NCBI GenBank assembly: GCA_034359265.1
Contig: CP136890.1
Coordinates: 64,543,501-64,607,500, forward strand
DNA from: Canna indica
Taxonomy: Eukaryota; Streptophyta; Magnoliopsida; Zingiberales; Cannaceae
DNA: 64,000 bases
Reading direction: 5' to 3'
Shown here: piece after piece, positions 24,212 to 35,690 of the stretch
Layout: every line of letters starts with the position of its first letter
Position numbering within the stretch: position 1 is the first letter of the stretch
Translations under genes and position numbers: made by a program
The notes under the pieces: generated by a model
What the model saw: only the letters and a program-made list of their open reading frames with translations
The model's database searches: none
Told to the model about the DNA's origin: nothing

Positions 24212-24577
24212 ATCTCCCCCTTTTTGATGATGACAAACATTCTTAAGAAAATATATTCATTAAAGCGCAAAGAATATCCATTAAGGGATTTCTCCTCCTA
24301 TCAACATGCATATCTATGGAAATAAACTCCCCCTATATGCATGATTTTTCTATATTTTCTTCTCATTTACCAATATTTTTCTCCCCATTTTGACTTCAAT
24401 GAAAAAGGGCTAGAAAAGACAATTAGAATCAAGGTTGAGACTAGAAAGCATTTTTCATGAAAGCCAAAGTCAACCAAGTCAAGGAATGAAAACATTATAT
24501 TAATTTTGAGACTTATCAATACATGATATCAAGAAATGATAAATAAAATCCAAAAATAGGAATCATGTAGAAACTTA

Positions 24578-25408
24578 GGGCCTGTTTGGTTAGCGAAACT
24601 AAGTCTGTTTTCATTATTTCGATTTCACTGAAATCAAAACTACTTACGAAAATGTGTTTGGTTCAGCGTTTTCATGAAACTGAATCGAAACCAGAATGAA
24701 AACGAAATCAGTTTTCTTAATAAAAATGAAAATACCAAAATATTATTTTCTGTGGTTTCGAGACTGTCGGTTTCGTTATCAAGATGTAGTGGCAACTTTG
24801 TAATTATAAATATTTTTTTATAAAATTAATTAATTTAAAAATAAATCAAACTCTATCTAATTTTTTTAAATAAAAATAAAAATCATCATTTTCAACTCAA
24901 ACTATTATCTTAAATTTACAAATTAATTAAACCAATTTATATCTAATTGACTCAAACCCAAATTTTAAATAACTCAATTTTCTTAAAGTTGATCTATTTA
25001 TAATTTAATCAAAACTAATTTTAGACCATTGGACTTATTTTTTTTGAAATTTTATAATAACTATTAATTAACTTTTATATCTAATTGAACAAAAAAATCT
25101 TAAATTACCAATAACTTGATTAATTAAATCATATAAATATTTTATAGCAATATTTAGCAAACATTGAATTTTCTAAACTAACTAAACATTTAATTACTAG
25201 TAAAAATATTCAAGGAAAATTAATATTATTTTTTTATAACCAAATAAATATTCATTGGTTTCAACTAACTAAAACTGATGTTGTTTTCATTAACCAAACG
25301 CGTTTTCAGAAAACTGAAAATTAGAAACCAAAATCAAGTTTTCGAAACCAAGTTTTCAGTTTCACTGAAACCAAACCAGAAAATAGTTTTCGCTAACCAA
25401 ACAACACC
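24578..25408 (+). mobile_element. MITE copy 1 (TTA target site)
   Basis: 831-bp non-coding AT-rich element with terminal inverted repeats GGGCCTGTTTGGTTAGCGAAA (left) and the complement of GGTGTTGTTTGGTTAGCGAAA (right), flanked by TTA at 24575-24577 and 25409-25411. The 3-bp TTA duplication and GGGCC-type ends suggest the PIF/Harbinger superfamily. It has no ORF, so it depends on a transposase made elsewhere. The end words (TTTTCATTTTT...AAAACC) recur inside. Confidence 0.8.
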
Positions 25409-25892
25409 TTAAGTATCGATATTTTCAAGAATATCATATCTTTTTCATGACATTTTTAGATTTCATTTAAACTTCCAAAATATCAAGATATGGTCATTTA
25501 AAGTATGTATATCAAGTTTAAGGTGAAACTAATGTCATTTGATCAAAATATGAACTTAGCACTATTTCATTCAAAATAGATATGAAAACATGAAAATGCT
25601 AAGCATAAAGTTTTGATATCTACTCATGTATTCTCAAATTTAGGTACCTAGATATCTAACATGAGTGAATCGAAGTATATTGATCAAGTTTGAGCTTAAA
25701 AATAAAATTTCTAAGTCACTTTGTTGACTAAGGTCAAAGTATACTTTAAGTTTATAAAAATCAAACTTTTAAATCCATATAAAATCATATTCTTGACAAA
25801 AAAATTTAAAACTTTAACTGGACAAACTAGATTTTTCAAGAAATCTATAGGTTCAAGAATCGGTCAAAAATCGGTTTTCTAAAAACTCATAA

Positions 25893-26724
25893 GGTGCTGT
25901 TTGGTTAGCTAAAATTATTTTCTGGTTTGGTTTCAGTGAAACTGAAAATATGGTTTCGAAAACTTGGTTTTGGTTTCTAGTTTTCAGTGTTCTGAAAACG
26001 CGTTTGGTTAATAAAAACAACATCAGTTTTAGTTAGTTGAAACCAGTAAATATTTATTTGATTATAAAAAATAATATTAATTTTCCTTGAACATTTTTAG
26101 TAGTAATTAAATGTTTAGTTATTTTACAAAATTAAATATTTGTTAATATGGTTACAAAATATTTAAATGATTTAATTAATTAAGTTATTGGTAATTTAAA
26201 TTTTTTTTGTTCAATTAGATATAAAAATTAATTAATAGTTATTATAAAATTTCAAAAAAAAAAATAAGTCCAATGATCTAAAATTAGGTTTGATTAAATT
26301 ATAAATAGACCAACTTTAAAAAAATTGAGTTATTTAAAATTTGGGTTTGAGTCAATTAGATATAAATTGGTTTAATTATTTTATAAATTTAAGATAAAAG
26401 TTTGAGTTAAAAATGATGATTTTTATTTTTATTTTTTAAAATTTGATATAGTTTGATTTATTTTTAAATTAATTAATTTTATAAAAAAATATTTATAATT
26501 ACAAAGTTGTCACAGCATTTTGATAACGAAACCGACAGTGTCGAAACCACAGAAAACAACATTCTGTTGTTTTCATTTTTATTAAGAAAACTGGTTTCGT
26601 TTTCATTCTGGTTTCGATTCAGTTTCACGAAAATACTAAACCAAACACGTTTTCGTAAGCAGTTTTGGTTTCAGTGAAACTGAAATCATGAAAACAGACT
26701 TGGTTTCGCTAACCAAACAGGCCC
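25893..26724 (-). mobile_element. MITE copy 2, inverted relative to copy 1
   Basis: 832-bp copy of the preceding MITE in opposite orientation, flanked by TAA at 25890-25892 and 26725-26727 (TTA in the element's own orientation). It ends ...CTAACCAAACAGGCCC. The two copies align over their full length with scattered substitutions and are separated by about 480 bp of retroelement body, so the locus can form a very long stem. Confidence 0.85.
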
Positions 26725-27914
26725 TAAAATTCTTGAAAGTCCAAGGGCATTTTCGTCAACTTTAGGTATTTTTTAAAAAGTTGTCAATTTTGATTGAAAC
26801 ATTCCAGACATCGCTGAATGATCATTTAAGATGTGTGTGTCAAGTTTGAGCTCAAAATGAATTGTCTATGTTCATTTTTCATCCTATCTTGATTTCAACC
26901 AAAAAAACTCATTTTTAAAATAAAGATATCAAAATCATTTTAAGAAATGATTTCACTCAAAGAATAGTGAGAACGATATTAGAAATTAAATCAAAATTGT
27001 ATGCACAAGGTGTCGTTGGAAGTTTTTGACGAAAAATCAAAGTATCAGAAAAATTGATATTTCAAGAAGGTGATATTTGCATTTTTGAAATCCAACTTCA
27101 AAATTCCACTATAAATCAGATTCTTGATGAAACTTTTTGAATTTTTTACTAAAGAAACTAGATTTTTCAATGAATATGAAGTTTCAAGAATCAATTAAAA
27201 ATAATTTTTCCACACTTTTCTAGAAATAACTGAAAATGCTGAAATTTTATTGGCATTTTCGTAATTTTTAGTTATTTTTCAAGATGTGCTCAGTTTTTAT
27301 TCAAACTTTTATGACACCACAAAATGGTCATGTAAAAAGTGTATATCAAGTTTGAAATGAAAATTATGTCCTTAACTCAAGATATCAACCTAGCATGATT
27401 TCATTCAAAACTAAGCTAGTTATTATGAAACATGCTAATTAAGTTTCAATCTTATCCTTCTACTCATGATTTTTCAAACTTAAACCTATGGATATCTAAA
27501 ATGAGTAAATCTAAACATGTTCCTCAAATATGAATTAAAAATGAGACCTCTAAGTCAATTTGTTGACTTGGGTCAACTTGGTTCAAAAGAGGTAAGCATG
27601 AATTGACCTCTATGTCAATTTATCCATATCCATGTGAATTTTTCACTCTAAGTGCTTGAAAACATGTCATACCTATTCCTAAATATATTTATGAAGTTTG
27701 GACGTAAAATGAAGTCTCCAAGTCGATTAGTTGACTTTGGTCAAACTTTTCCAAATTTTAGTCCTCTAAAGTGAACTAGTTATCATTTTGCTCAATCTCT
27801 CATGAATTTTCAATTTTAAGCACATGACAACTAATCATTAACACACCTAAACATGTTCATCCAATTCTCAACTTAAAATGAACATTTATTAACTTAAAAT
27901 GAAGTGTCCAAGTC

Positions 27915-28583
27915 GATTTTTTTACTCGTTTAGGTTCCGTCTTCGCTAAGTCTACTTATATAACATTTATTAACTTTAAGTTAATAACTTTAAAATATAA
28001 ATATTATATAAGGATTACCCCCCATTTGGATTCAATAAAATATCTAAAAAATTAAAATCCTTAAGAATCAAAATCTAATTTTTGGGGTCTAGTACAAATT
28101 TTCCGAAAATGAAAATTTCCTAACTTTTCGAGTCAAGTATAGGTAGGCTAAAGGCTTTCAAAAAATCCCTTAAAATATCTCGTTATCTAGTTTTAACCCA
28201 ATGAATAATTACCGCCATTTTTTATGTCAAGAAACTATCTAGGTCATATAGCCCTCCAAGGAGCTCCCTAGGCTTAGTGAATTCAGGACGATTTCTGGGT
28301 TTTCATATTTTGGGGTTTGGGTTTGGTTTTAGGGTTCTTATGCATCATAAAGATTATTTATAATATAAACTAGACACCCTAAACCTAAACTCCCCTTCTC
28401 AAAGATTCTCGAGCGCCGACGAGCGTCCTTGCCGATTTCTCTTATTTCTTTGATTTTTTTGATCGGGGACGTCGAGCGCTAACCAACTTGGAACCTGAAA
28501 GATTTTCTCAATGAAAGATTAGTTCTATATTTGTTATCATCAAAACCAAGATTAAGACCAAGGTTAAAAACCTTAAGCCAAAA
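27915..28583 (-). repeat. Partial 5' LTR of element C
   Basis: 669 bp matching 23541-24211 of the 3' LTR nearly base for base. The outer end is intact (CCTTAAGCCAAAA, one change from CCAACA) and is followed by the GTTGT target duplication. The TATA box and palindromic block are lost, so this copy could no longer drive full-length transcription. Confidence 0.85.
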
Positions 28584-28588
28584 GTTGT

Positions 28589-28839
28589 TTCTTTTAATAC
28601 ACTGAGATTGTCTATTCGAAAACATGTACTTGCTTTTAAACTTGAGTTGTTTCCTATGGTGATTGATGTTTCGGAACTTTTCATGTTTAAATGCAAATTT
28701 GTGAACATTCTTTAAAGATTTGAATAAAGTTGCATCATCGTTTTCACTATATGTTTTAGTTTTAGTCAGTGTATGTAGTACGCTTCAGGGTAGGACATAG
28801 ACCTTGGCCGGTCACACGACCCTAAGTTGGGGTGTGACA
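28589..28839 (+). mobile_element. Ty3/gypsy-like LTR, right end
   Basis: Continuation of the 20300-22467 LTR after element C. It finishes GGTCACACGACCCTAAGTTG followed by GGGTGTGACA, a typical 3' end of Tekay/Del-type gypsy LTRs. The 55 bases after it (28840-28894) are unassigned. Confidence 0.55.
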
Positions 28840-28894
28840 TGGCCATTTTAATTTTTCAATTCCAGTTTCCTATTAGGTATTTGGTTGATGAAAG

Positions 28895-31800
28895 TCTAGT
28901 GTTCATGTATCAAGTTCAAGTAATGACAGTTTGATATATCGATCAAGATATCAAAAATTATTTTAGAAATAATTTTTCACGAGTCAAAATAAGAACGATA
29001 CCAAAAACATGATTCACTTGAAGTCTCATTCAAAGATTTCGAATAAAAAACAAAGTATCGAAACAATGAGTTCTTGAAGGAAATGATACTTTGTATTTCT
29101 GACAATGAACTTGGAAAATCAATGATAAATTATAATCTTCATTAAATTTTTTGAATTTTTTACTGAAGAAACTAGATTTTTTCGTGAAGATGCAATTTCA
29201 AGAATCACTCAAAAATGAATTTTCTACATCTTTCTAAAAATAACTGAATATGCTGAAATTTTCAATGGCATTTTCATAAATATCAGTTATTTTTCATAAC
29301 ACAATTAGAGTTCATTCAAACTTTCTAGATATCAAGAAATGATCATTTAAATCATGTTTATCAAGTTTGAGATAAAAATAATGTCATTTGGTTAAAATTT
29401 TACTTTAGCATGGTTTCATTCAAAAACAAGCATGTTAACATGAAATTCCTAGATATCAAATTTTGATTTTTACTCATGATTTTTCAAACTTAGAGACATA
29501 GACACTTAACATGAGTATATATAAACATGTTCCTCAAATATGAATTGAAAATGAGACCTCTAAGTCAATTTGTTGACTTAGGTCAAACTTGTTCAAATGA
29601 GGTTATCAAGAATTGGCATTCATATCATTTTATTCATATTCTTGTGAATTTTTCATTCTAATTGCGTGAAAATATGTCATACCTATACTTAAATATATTT
29701 ATCATGTTTGGACCTAAAATGAAGTGTCTAAGTCAATATGTTGACTTACGTCAAACTTTCTCAAGTTTAAGGCTCCTCAAGTGAAAAAGTTATCAATTCA
29801 TCCTATCATACATGATTTTTCAACCTTAAGCACCTAGAATCATATCATGAGTATATCTAAAAACATTTTCTCATTTAAGAACTTTGGTAGAAATGGTGTT
29901 TCTAAAAAGAATGTTCATGCTCATGTTTATTCTCATGTTAGGCATTCTACCTTTAAACCTCGTATTCAAAAGAAAAATAAAATTAAGAAGTTTAATGAAA
30001 ATTATTTTTGTTGTGGTATATATAATCATGCTATCCGTGATTATGCATTCAATAGAAATTCAAGTATAGCTAGAACACTTTGGATTCCTAGGCCAACTAA
30101 CCGCCAAGGATCCAAAGTCATTTGAGTACCAAAAGTTTCATGCTCTTTTGTAGAGGGAGCTACCACACAAGGATAAGGGAAAGTGATGTGTTGAAGTTGG
30201 CCAAGAATTGAATGAAAGATCCTTACATGATTGCAACTTCAAGTTTTTCACCTCGATGCTTATGGAAATGAAAGTTGGCATCTAAAAGGTTTGGTATCAT
30301 CTCTTAACTTCAATTGATTCATTAATAGTTAGAGTTCATGATACTTGCTTAAATTGGTTGTATTTTCCTGCTCATGATATGCTTTCAAAAATATTTTTGA
30401 TTTTTGATTTTCGGTCTCTTCGGAGACCTACGTAGCCTATAAAGTGCTAATGCGACTTTGCGGTCCTAAATCGTAGGCTCATTGTGGCTTTTTAGTTTTC
30501 AACCAATGGGAAGGGTTGGATATTTTAATTTTCAAATAATTCATATTTTTAGATCTCTTGATTCATTTTGGTATCATGGTACTTGCTTTTGGATTGAATA
30601 TTTACTATATAGCTTGGTTGAGACTTTTGAATGAAATCTTGCATTTAACCCTTGCTATTAGTATATATATTAGCTTGCTAGTTGGTTTATGATTTCATTA
30701 TGCTAGTTATGATTCCTATTTGCAAGTTGAGTAAATGGTAAATTGGAAAGCTAAAAGAAAAAGGAAATGAAGATGAAAATTCTCAAGAAATGAGGTATGA
30801 GTTTCACTTTAGCAAAATTCTTGTTAAACACCTCAATATTCTTGATAAAGTGATCTCTATATGCTCATGAATGATTATGCATGATAATTGATTAAATTAT
30901 CATGAGTAGATAAAATTTTGACACTTAGTAAATTTCATGTCATCTTGATTGAATGAAATATGCACTAGGTTGAAACTCATCCTAGAGACTTCATTTTAAG
31001 TTAAAACTTAATGAACATGTTTAGGTTTGTTCATGATTTATCTCCATGTGGTTAAAATTGAAAAATCATGTGAAAATAGATAAATTGATAATAAGTTCAC
31101 TATAAGAGACCCAAAGTTGAATAGAGTTAACCTAAGTCAACATATTGACTTAAACTCTTCATTTTAAGTCCAAACTTTTTAAACATGTTTAGGAATAGGT
31201 ATGACATATTTTCATGCATTTAGAATGAAAATTTCATATGGATATGGATAAAATGACATAGAGGCCATTACATGAAAACCTCTTTTGAACCAAGTTGACC
31301 CAAGTCAACAAATTGACTTAGATGTCTCATTTTTAATCCATATTTGAGGAACATGTTTATATTTACTCATGTTAAGTGTCTACGTGCCTAAGTTTGAAAA
31401 ACCATGAGTAAATGTTAAAATTTGATACTAAGCAATTAATTTAATGTTAACATGCTTATTTTTGAATGAAACCATGCTAAGGTAAAATTTTAACCAAATG
31501 ATATTATTTTCATGTCAAACTTGATAAACATGCTTTAAATGATCATATCTTGATATCTGAAAAGTTTGAATGAAATCTGGTAGTGTTATCAAAAATAATT
31601 AATATTTACGAAAATGTCATTGAAAATTTTAGCATATTCATTTATTTTTAAAAAAATCATTTTTGAGTGATTCTTGAAACTGCATCTTAACTGAAAAATA
31701 TAGTTTGTTCAGTAAAAATTTTTGTAAAAAAATCATGAAGATTGTGATTTATCTTTGATTTTCGAAGTTCATTTTCAGAAATACAAAGTATAATTTCCTC

Positions 31801-32355
31801 TGAGAACTCATTGTTTCGATACTTTGCTTTTTATTCGAAATCTTTGAATGAGACTTCAAGTATGATGTTAGAATCATATTTTTGGTATCGTTCTCATTTT
31901 GACTCGTGAAAAATTATTTCTAAAATGGCTTTTGATATCTTGACTGAGACATGAAACTGACATTACTTAAACTTGATACATGAACAGTAGACTTAGAATT
32001 TCTTTGATATCATGTATTAATGTGTCTCAAAATAGATTTGTTGTTTTCATCCCTTATATTGGTTGACTTTGTTTTCATGAAAACTAATTTTCAAATCCCA
32101 ACTTTGACCATAGTTGACTTTTCTGTCCATTTTTTATTAATGTCAAAAGGGGGAGACAAATATAGGTAAAAGGAAAAGAAAATATAGGAAAATCATGCAT
32201 ATAAATAGGGGGAGTTCTATTGTGTAGATATGCATGATGATAGGGGGAGAAATCTCATGCTTGATATCCTTGTTGTTTTATTTATAATATTTTCTTAATG
32301 ATTTGTCATCATCAAAACCAAGATTAAAACCAAGGTTGAAAATCTTAGGCCAACA
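28895..32355. mobile_element. Rearranged Sirevirus-like element D
   Basis: Composite of one family member. 28895-29858 is body sequence in reverse orientation; at about 29860 the orientation flips and plus-strand sequence follows: the end of gag (29860-30125), body, purine tracts (32148-32260). A 55-bp reverse LTR end (about 32300-32355, ...CTTAGGCCAACA) closes it. The reverse segment is the inverted counterpart of about 31015-31985. Both joints lie in short shared words (CATGAGTATATCTAAA; TCATCATCAAAA). No full LTR is present. Confidence 0.65.
29847..30125 (+). pseudogene. Gag C-terminal fragment, element D
   Basis: Last quarter of the family Gag: His/Asn/Lys-rich stretch, the second zinc knuckle (FCCGIYNHAIRDYAF, its first and last Cys positions degenerate), then TLWIPRPTNRQGSKVI, ending at TGA where the others read VW/VWVPK. 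The true family homology begins near 29860; the first codons belong to the inversion joint. Confidence 0.75.
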
Positions 32356-32896
32356 AAGATGACGTGGATGTACTTCTATGGCCGGGTGGAGCTCTTGGGC
32401 GAAGCTATCTGGTCTAACTTGAATCGGGTTTAGAAGTGTGGGCGCTAGTGAGCCGAATTTGATCGGGCCCAATAGTACTAGTCACGTCCACATTCATTCT
32501 TGAAGTGAACCATGGACTCGAAGTTTGATGTGGGGAAACCGCCTTTGCCTGTAATTCACCATTGGGCTAAATCTATAGTCTAAAGATGGTTTGTTAAATA
32601 CTCTCGATTTGGAAAAAGAATTTTATTTCCTTTTTTGATGAATCAATCAAGCAATGCATGTGCTTACTGTTGGTCCTTACTCTTTCATGATGATCCTATC
32701 CGCTTAATGCCATGGAAATCATTTTTCTAACCCTTATGTGAGGTTTTCTCAATGGTCCTTGTGTGGTTACCATAGTTTGCCTCTTCAATTGTGGAACTCG
32801 GATTCTGTTTCTTTCTTAGCTTATAGTTTTTACAAGATTTTGAGTATTATCAATCGATCATTTTCATTTGCAAGCGGCAAATATATTCAATTTTGT
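32356..32896. other. Unassigned sequence between retroelement fragments
   Basis: About 540 bp, GC-richer at its left (32360-32520). No domain, terminal repeat or homology to the rest of the window was noticed. Confidence 0.3.
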
Positions 32897-33070
32897 GTTG
32901 AGATAGATATTTCTTAAAGAGGAAACGAAACAGAGTACTCAACAAAACAAAGTAAAAAATAATAGAGCAATGTTATTTACTGATCTTGTACATGGGTATT
33001 TATACACAGTTACTGAAAGAATAAAACAGGATGAATGAGTGGCATTTGTGGGAGATCGTGACGCAGTGTC
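32897..33070 (-). mobile_element. Copia LTR fragment, reverse orientation
   Basis: Reverse complement of the LTR end at about 51930-52090: shared landmarks are AGAGGAAACGAAACAGAGTA, CTCAACAAAACAAAGT, the TATAAATA-type box (here GTATTTATACAC) and the ATTTGTGGGAGATCGTGACGC stretch. It starts TGTTGAGATAG. Only one end is seen. Confidence 0.7.
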
Positions 33071-33074
33071 CAGT

Positions 33075-33378
33075 TGGTCGATCGTCGGTCGATCGATAAC
33101 CTGGGTAGTTTGCTAATTTTTGGGTTTCGGGTTTCTATTTTTAGGGTCTTTATGCATCTAATAGAGGATATTACAATAAATCTAGACACCCTAAATCTAG
33201 ACTCTATCTTCCTGATGAATCCCGAGCGTCGATGAGTGTCCTTGCCGATTTTTCCGATTGGGGAAGTCTCGCAAACCGATATGGAACCTATAAATATTTC
33301 TCCATGAAACTATTAGTTCCATGTTTGTTATCATCAAAATCAGGATTAAGACCAAGGTTGAAAACCTTAAGCCAACAT
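33075..33378 (-). mobile_element. Sirevirus-like LTR fragment
   Basis: About 300 bp of the LTR 5' end in reverse orientation, containing the GGTCGATCG block remnant, the CCGAGCGTCGATGAGTGTCC segment and the end CTTAAGCCAACA. It is joined directly to the copia LTR fragment on its left. Confidence 0.75.
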
Positions 33379-33970
33379 GAAAGACTTGAAAGGAAATTTA
33401 CACAAGTTTCCTAAGGGTTAGGCTTGGATAGAAGTTGTGTCAACGGCTAAAAAACTAATCATTACAATGTCGGTCGAAATCCAAATGCACCTTGGGTGCT
33501 CAAACATTGACTGAACATCACTAAAAGGTTATTGAAAATTTTCATAACCTTCGGCTTGGGATTAGCTAAAATTCAGATTCAGGACTGATTTGTAAATTTT
33601 TGGGTTTTGAGTTTTAGTTTTTTCGTTTTGAAGTGCATGCATCCCAAAGACCCTTCCCAAATAATTTACATGAGTGTATAAGATAAAATTACACAATAAA
33701 ATATGATATCTTTGTGCATTTTCGGTAAGTATCACAATAGCTTGAAAGTATTCATTTCTTATTGATTGCGCTTTTTTATTGTCAATTGAAACCTAAAATA
33801 GTTGAAAAACTTTGTTAGCAAACTGTTTGTTATCAACAAAACCTTTATGAAGAATGTTTATACATGAGAGTGAAACCTCGGCTAACAAAAAAGATAATAG
33901 CGACGGCAATTGAGCACAAAAAAGAAGTTGACAAAACTAATAAGATATTGTGAAAGAAAATAAAATGAAC
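33379..33970. other. Unassigned AT-rich sequence, possibly LTR-derived
   Basis: No ORF. The phrase TTGTAAATTTTTGGGTTTTGAGTTT (about 33581-33610) resembles part of the family LTR, so this may be a diverged relative. It ends with TGAAC, the left target site of element E. Confidence 0.3.
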
Positions 33971-35622
33971 TGTTGGCTTAAAGTTTTCAACATTGGTATT
34001 AATCTTGGTTTTGATGATAACAAACATGGAACGAATGTTTCATTGAGAAATCCTTCAGGTTCCAAGTCGGTTAGCGCTCGACGTCCCCGATCGAAAAAAT
34101 CGGAGAAATCGGCAAGGATGCTCATCGACGCTCGGGATTCTTCGGGAAGTTAGATTTTAGGTTTAAGATATCTAGTTTATATTGTAAATCCTCATGATGA
34201 TGCATAAGAACTCAAAAACCAAACCCGAACCCCAAAACATGAAAACCCATAAACCGCCCTGAAATTCACTAAGCCTAGGGAGCTCCTTGGAGGGCTATAT
34301 GACCTAGACATTTTCTTGACACAAAAATGGCGGTAATTATTCCTTGGGTAAAAACTAGATAATGAGATATTTTTAAGGAATTTTTGGAAGCCTTTAGCAT
34401 ACCCATATTTGACCCGGGAGATTTGAAAATTTTCGTTTTCCAAAAATTTGTACTAGACCCAAAAAACTATATTTTGATTCTTAAGGATTTTGATTTTTTA
34501 GATATTTTTATTGAATCCAAATGGGGGGTAATCCTTATATAACATTAATGTTTTAAAATTATTAACTTATTAACTTAAAGTTAAAAAATATTATATAAGT
34601 AGACTTAGCAAAGACGGAACTAGAAATGAGCAAACAAGCAAAAAAAACCAAGCAAACAAGTAGTCCGCCGTGCCCAAGTTCAGTCGACCGGCGGCATTTC
34701 GATCGACGGAACATTGCCCATAAAGAGCAGAATGCTCCGGTCGCTCGGGCATCGCTTGGTCAGTCGATCGACGATCGACCAGACAAGCGACTGGCGGGCT
34801 GTAACGGGCAAAAAATCGCCCGTTGAGAAGAGAGAGCTTTCTCTTCTCTTCATGGCTTATAAATAGGAAGCCATGAGAGCCTTCCTTCATGATCTTGATC
34901 ACTTCTACTACCTTTGAGACATTCTTTTGATCAATCCTAAGCCCTCATTGAGACAATCTTGTGAAAACCCTAGCTTGAGTCTTTCATCTATTTGATTGAG
35001 CCTTACCTTCATTGTTTCATCATCAAAGGCATCAAGAGGAAGCTAGGAATCTTATTGTGGAGCTAAGTACTTTATTGTTTGATTTATTGCTCTATTTTAT
35101 GTTGTATTTTCTTATTATTTCATTGTATGTGAGTTTGTGTAAACCTAGAGTGCTAGGTTGATTGAGTTGGTGGTTGCCTTGGTGTTAAGGCTTAAATCCA
35201 CCATTATAAACTTAGTTTACTAGGATTAGTTGAGTTGTCCCTTAGGTTGAGGTGGGAGAGTGCTCTCGGTAGGAAGGCGGGATACTTCCGGGTGTGGAAG
35301 TGCCTTCAGTTTGAGAGAGAAGACTTTCCGGTGTGAAGTCCTCTTTGTAAGGGAAACGATATAATCAAGTAAAGCTAAGTTTGAAAATCCTAAGCGGAGT
35401 GCTTAGGTAGTGGAGTAGGCATCGTGGCTGAACCACTATAAATAATTATGTTAGCATTGTTTTCTTTGTGTATTGCATTGTTTATCTTTATTACTCACTT
35501 CCGCATTTAGTCGTCAATTGTGAATTGCCTAAGTAACTTAAGAAACTATTAAAATCGGATTTAGGCTATTTGATTAGTTAACACACTATTAACCCCCCTC
35601 TAGTGTGGCCATTTCACAAACA
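33971..35622 (+). repeat. 5' LTR of element E
   Basis: 1652 bp, starting TGTTGGCTTAAAG and ending ...ATTTCACAAACA. TATA box 34858-34865, palindromic GGTCGACC/CGATCG-type words at 34680-34790. Its outer 600 bp match the inverted LTRs B and C. Confidence 0.85.
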
Positions 35623-35641
35623 ATTGGTATTAGAGCGGGTC
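35623..35641 (+). promoter_or_regulatory. Primer-binding site of element E
   Basis: ATTGGTATTAGAGCGGGTC directly after the LTR, one base from the initiator-Met-type TTGGTATCAGAGC. Confidence 0.75.
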
Positions 35642-35690
35642 ATAGGTTGAGATTTTACTGTCTCCTCTACATCTAGCCTCGATCCGAAAA

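Larger units (their letters stand above)
24226..27914 (-). other. Internal non-coding region of element C
   Basis: Reverse-oriented counterpart of the element A and E bodies, including purine-tract complements at 24320-24410 and a palindromic core AAGTCAATTTGTTGACTT at 27552-27569. It is interrupted by two MITEs (24578-25408 and 25893-26724). No gag or pol remains. Confidence 0.7.
22468..28583 (-). mobile_element. Truncated Sirevirus-like element C
   Basis: Minus-strand member of the pol-less family, flanked on both sides by GTTGT (22463-22467 and 28584-28588). Read on the minus strand: partial 5' LTR 28583-27915, internal non-coding region, purine tract 24225-24212, complete 3' LTR 24211-22468. 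An internal deletion removed the rest of the 5' LTR, the primer site, gag and part of the body; the joint near 27913 sits in a shared GATTTTTTT run. Two MITEs inserted into the body later. Removing the element rejoins the gypsy-like LTR in which it sits. Confidence 0.8.

Noticed and set aside
22463..28588. Elements C and D as one long retrotransposon
   Set aside because: The GTTGT duplication closes element C at 28588, and the sequence after it continues the interrupted gypsy-like LTR, so D is separate.
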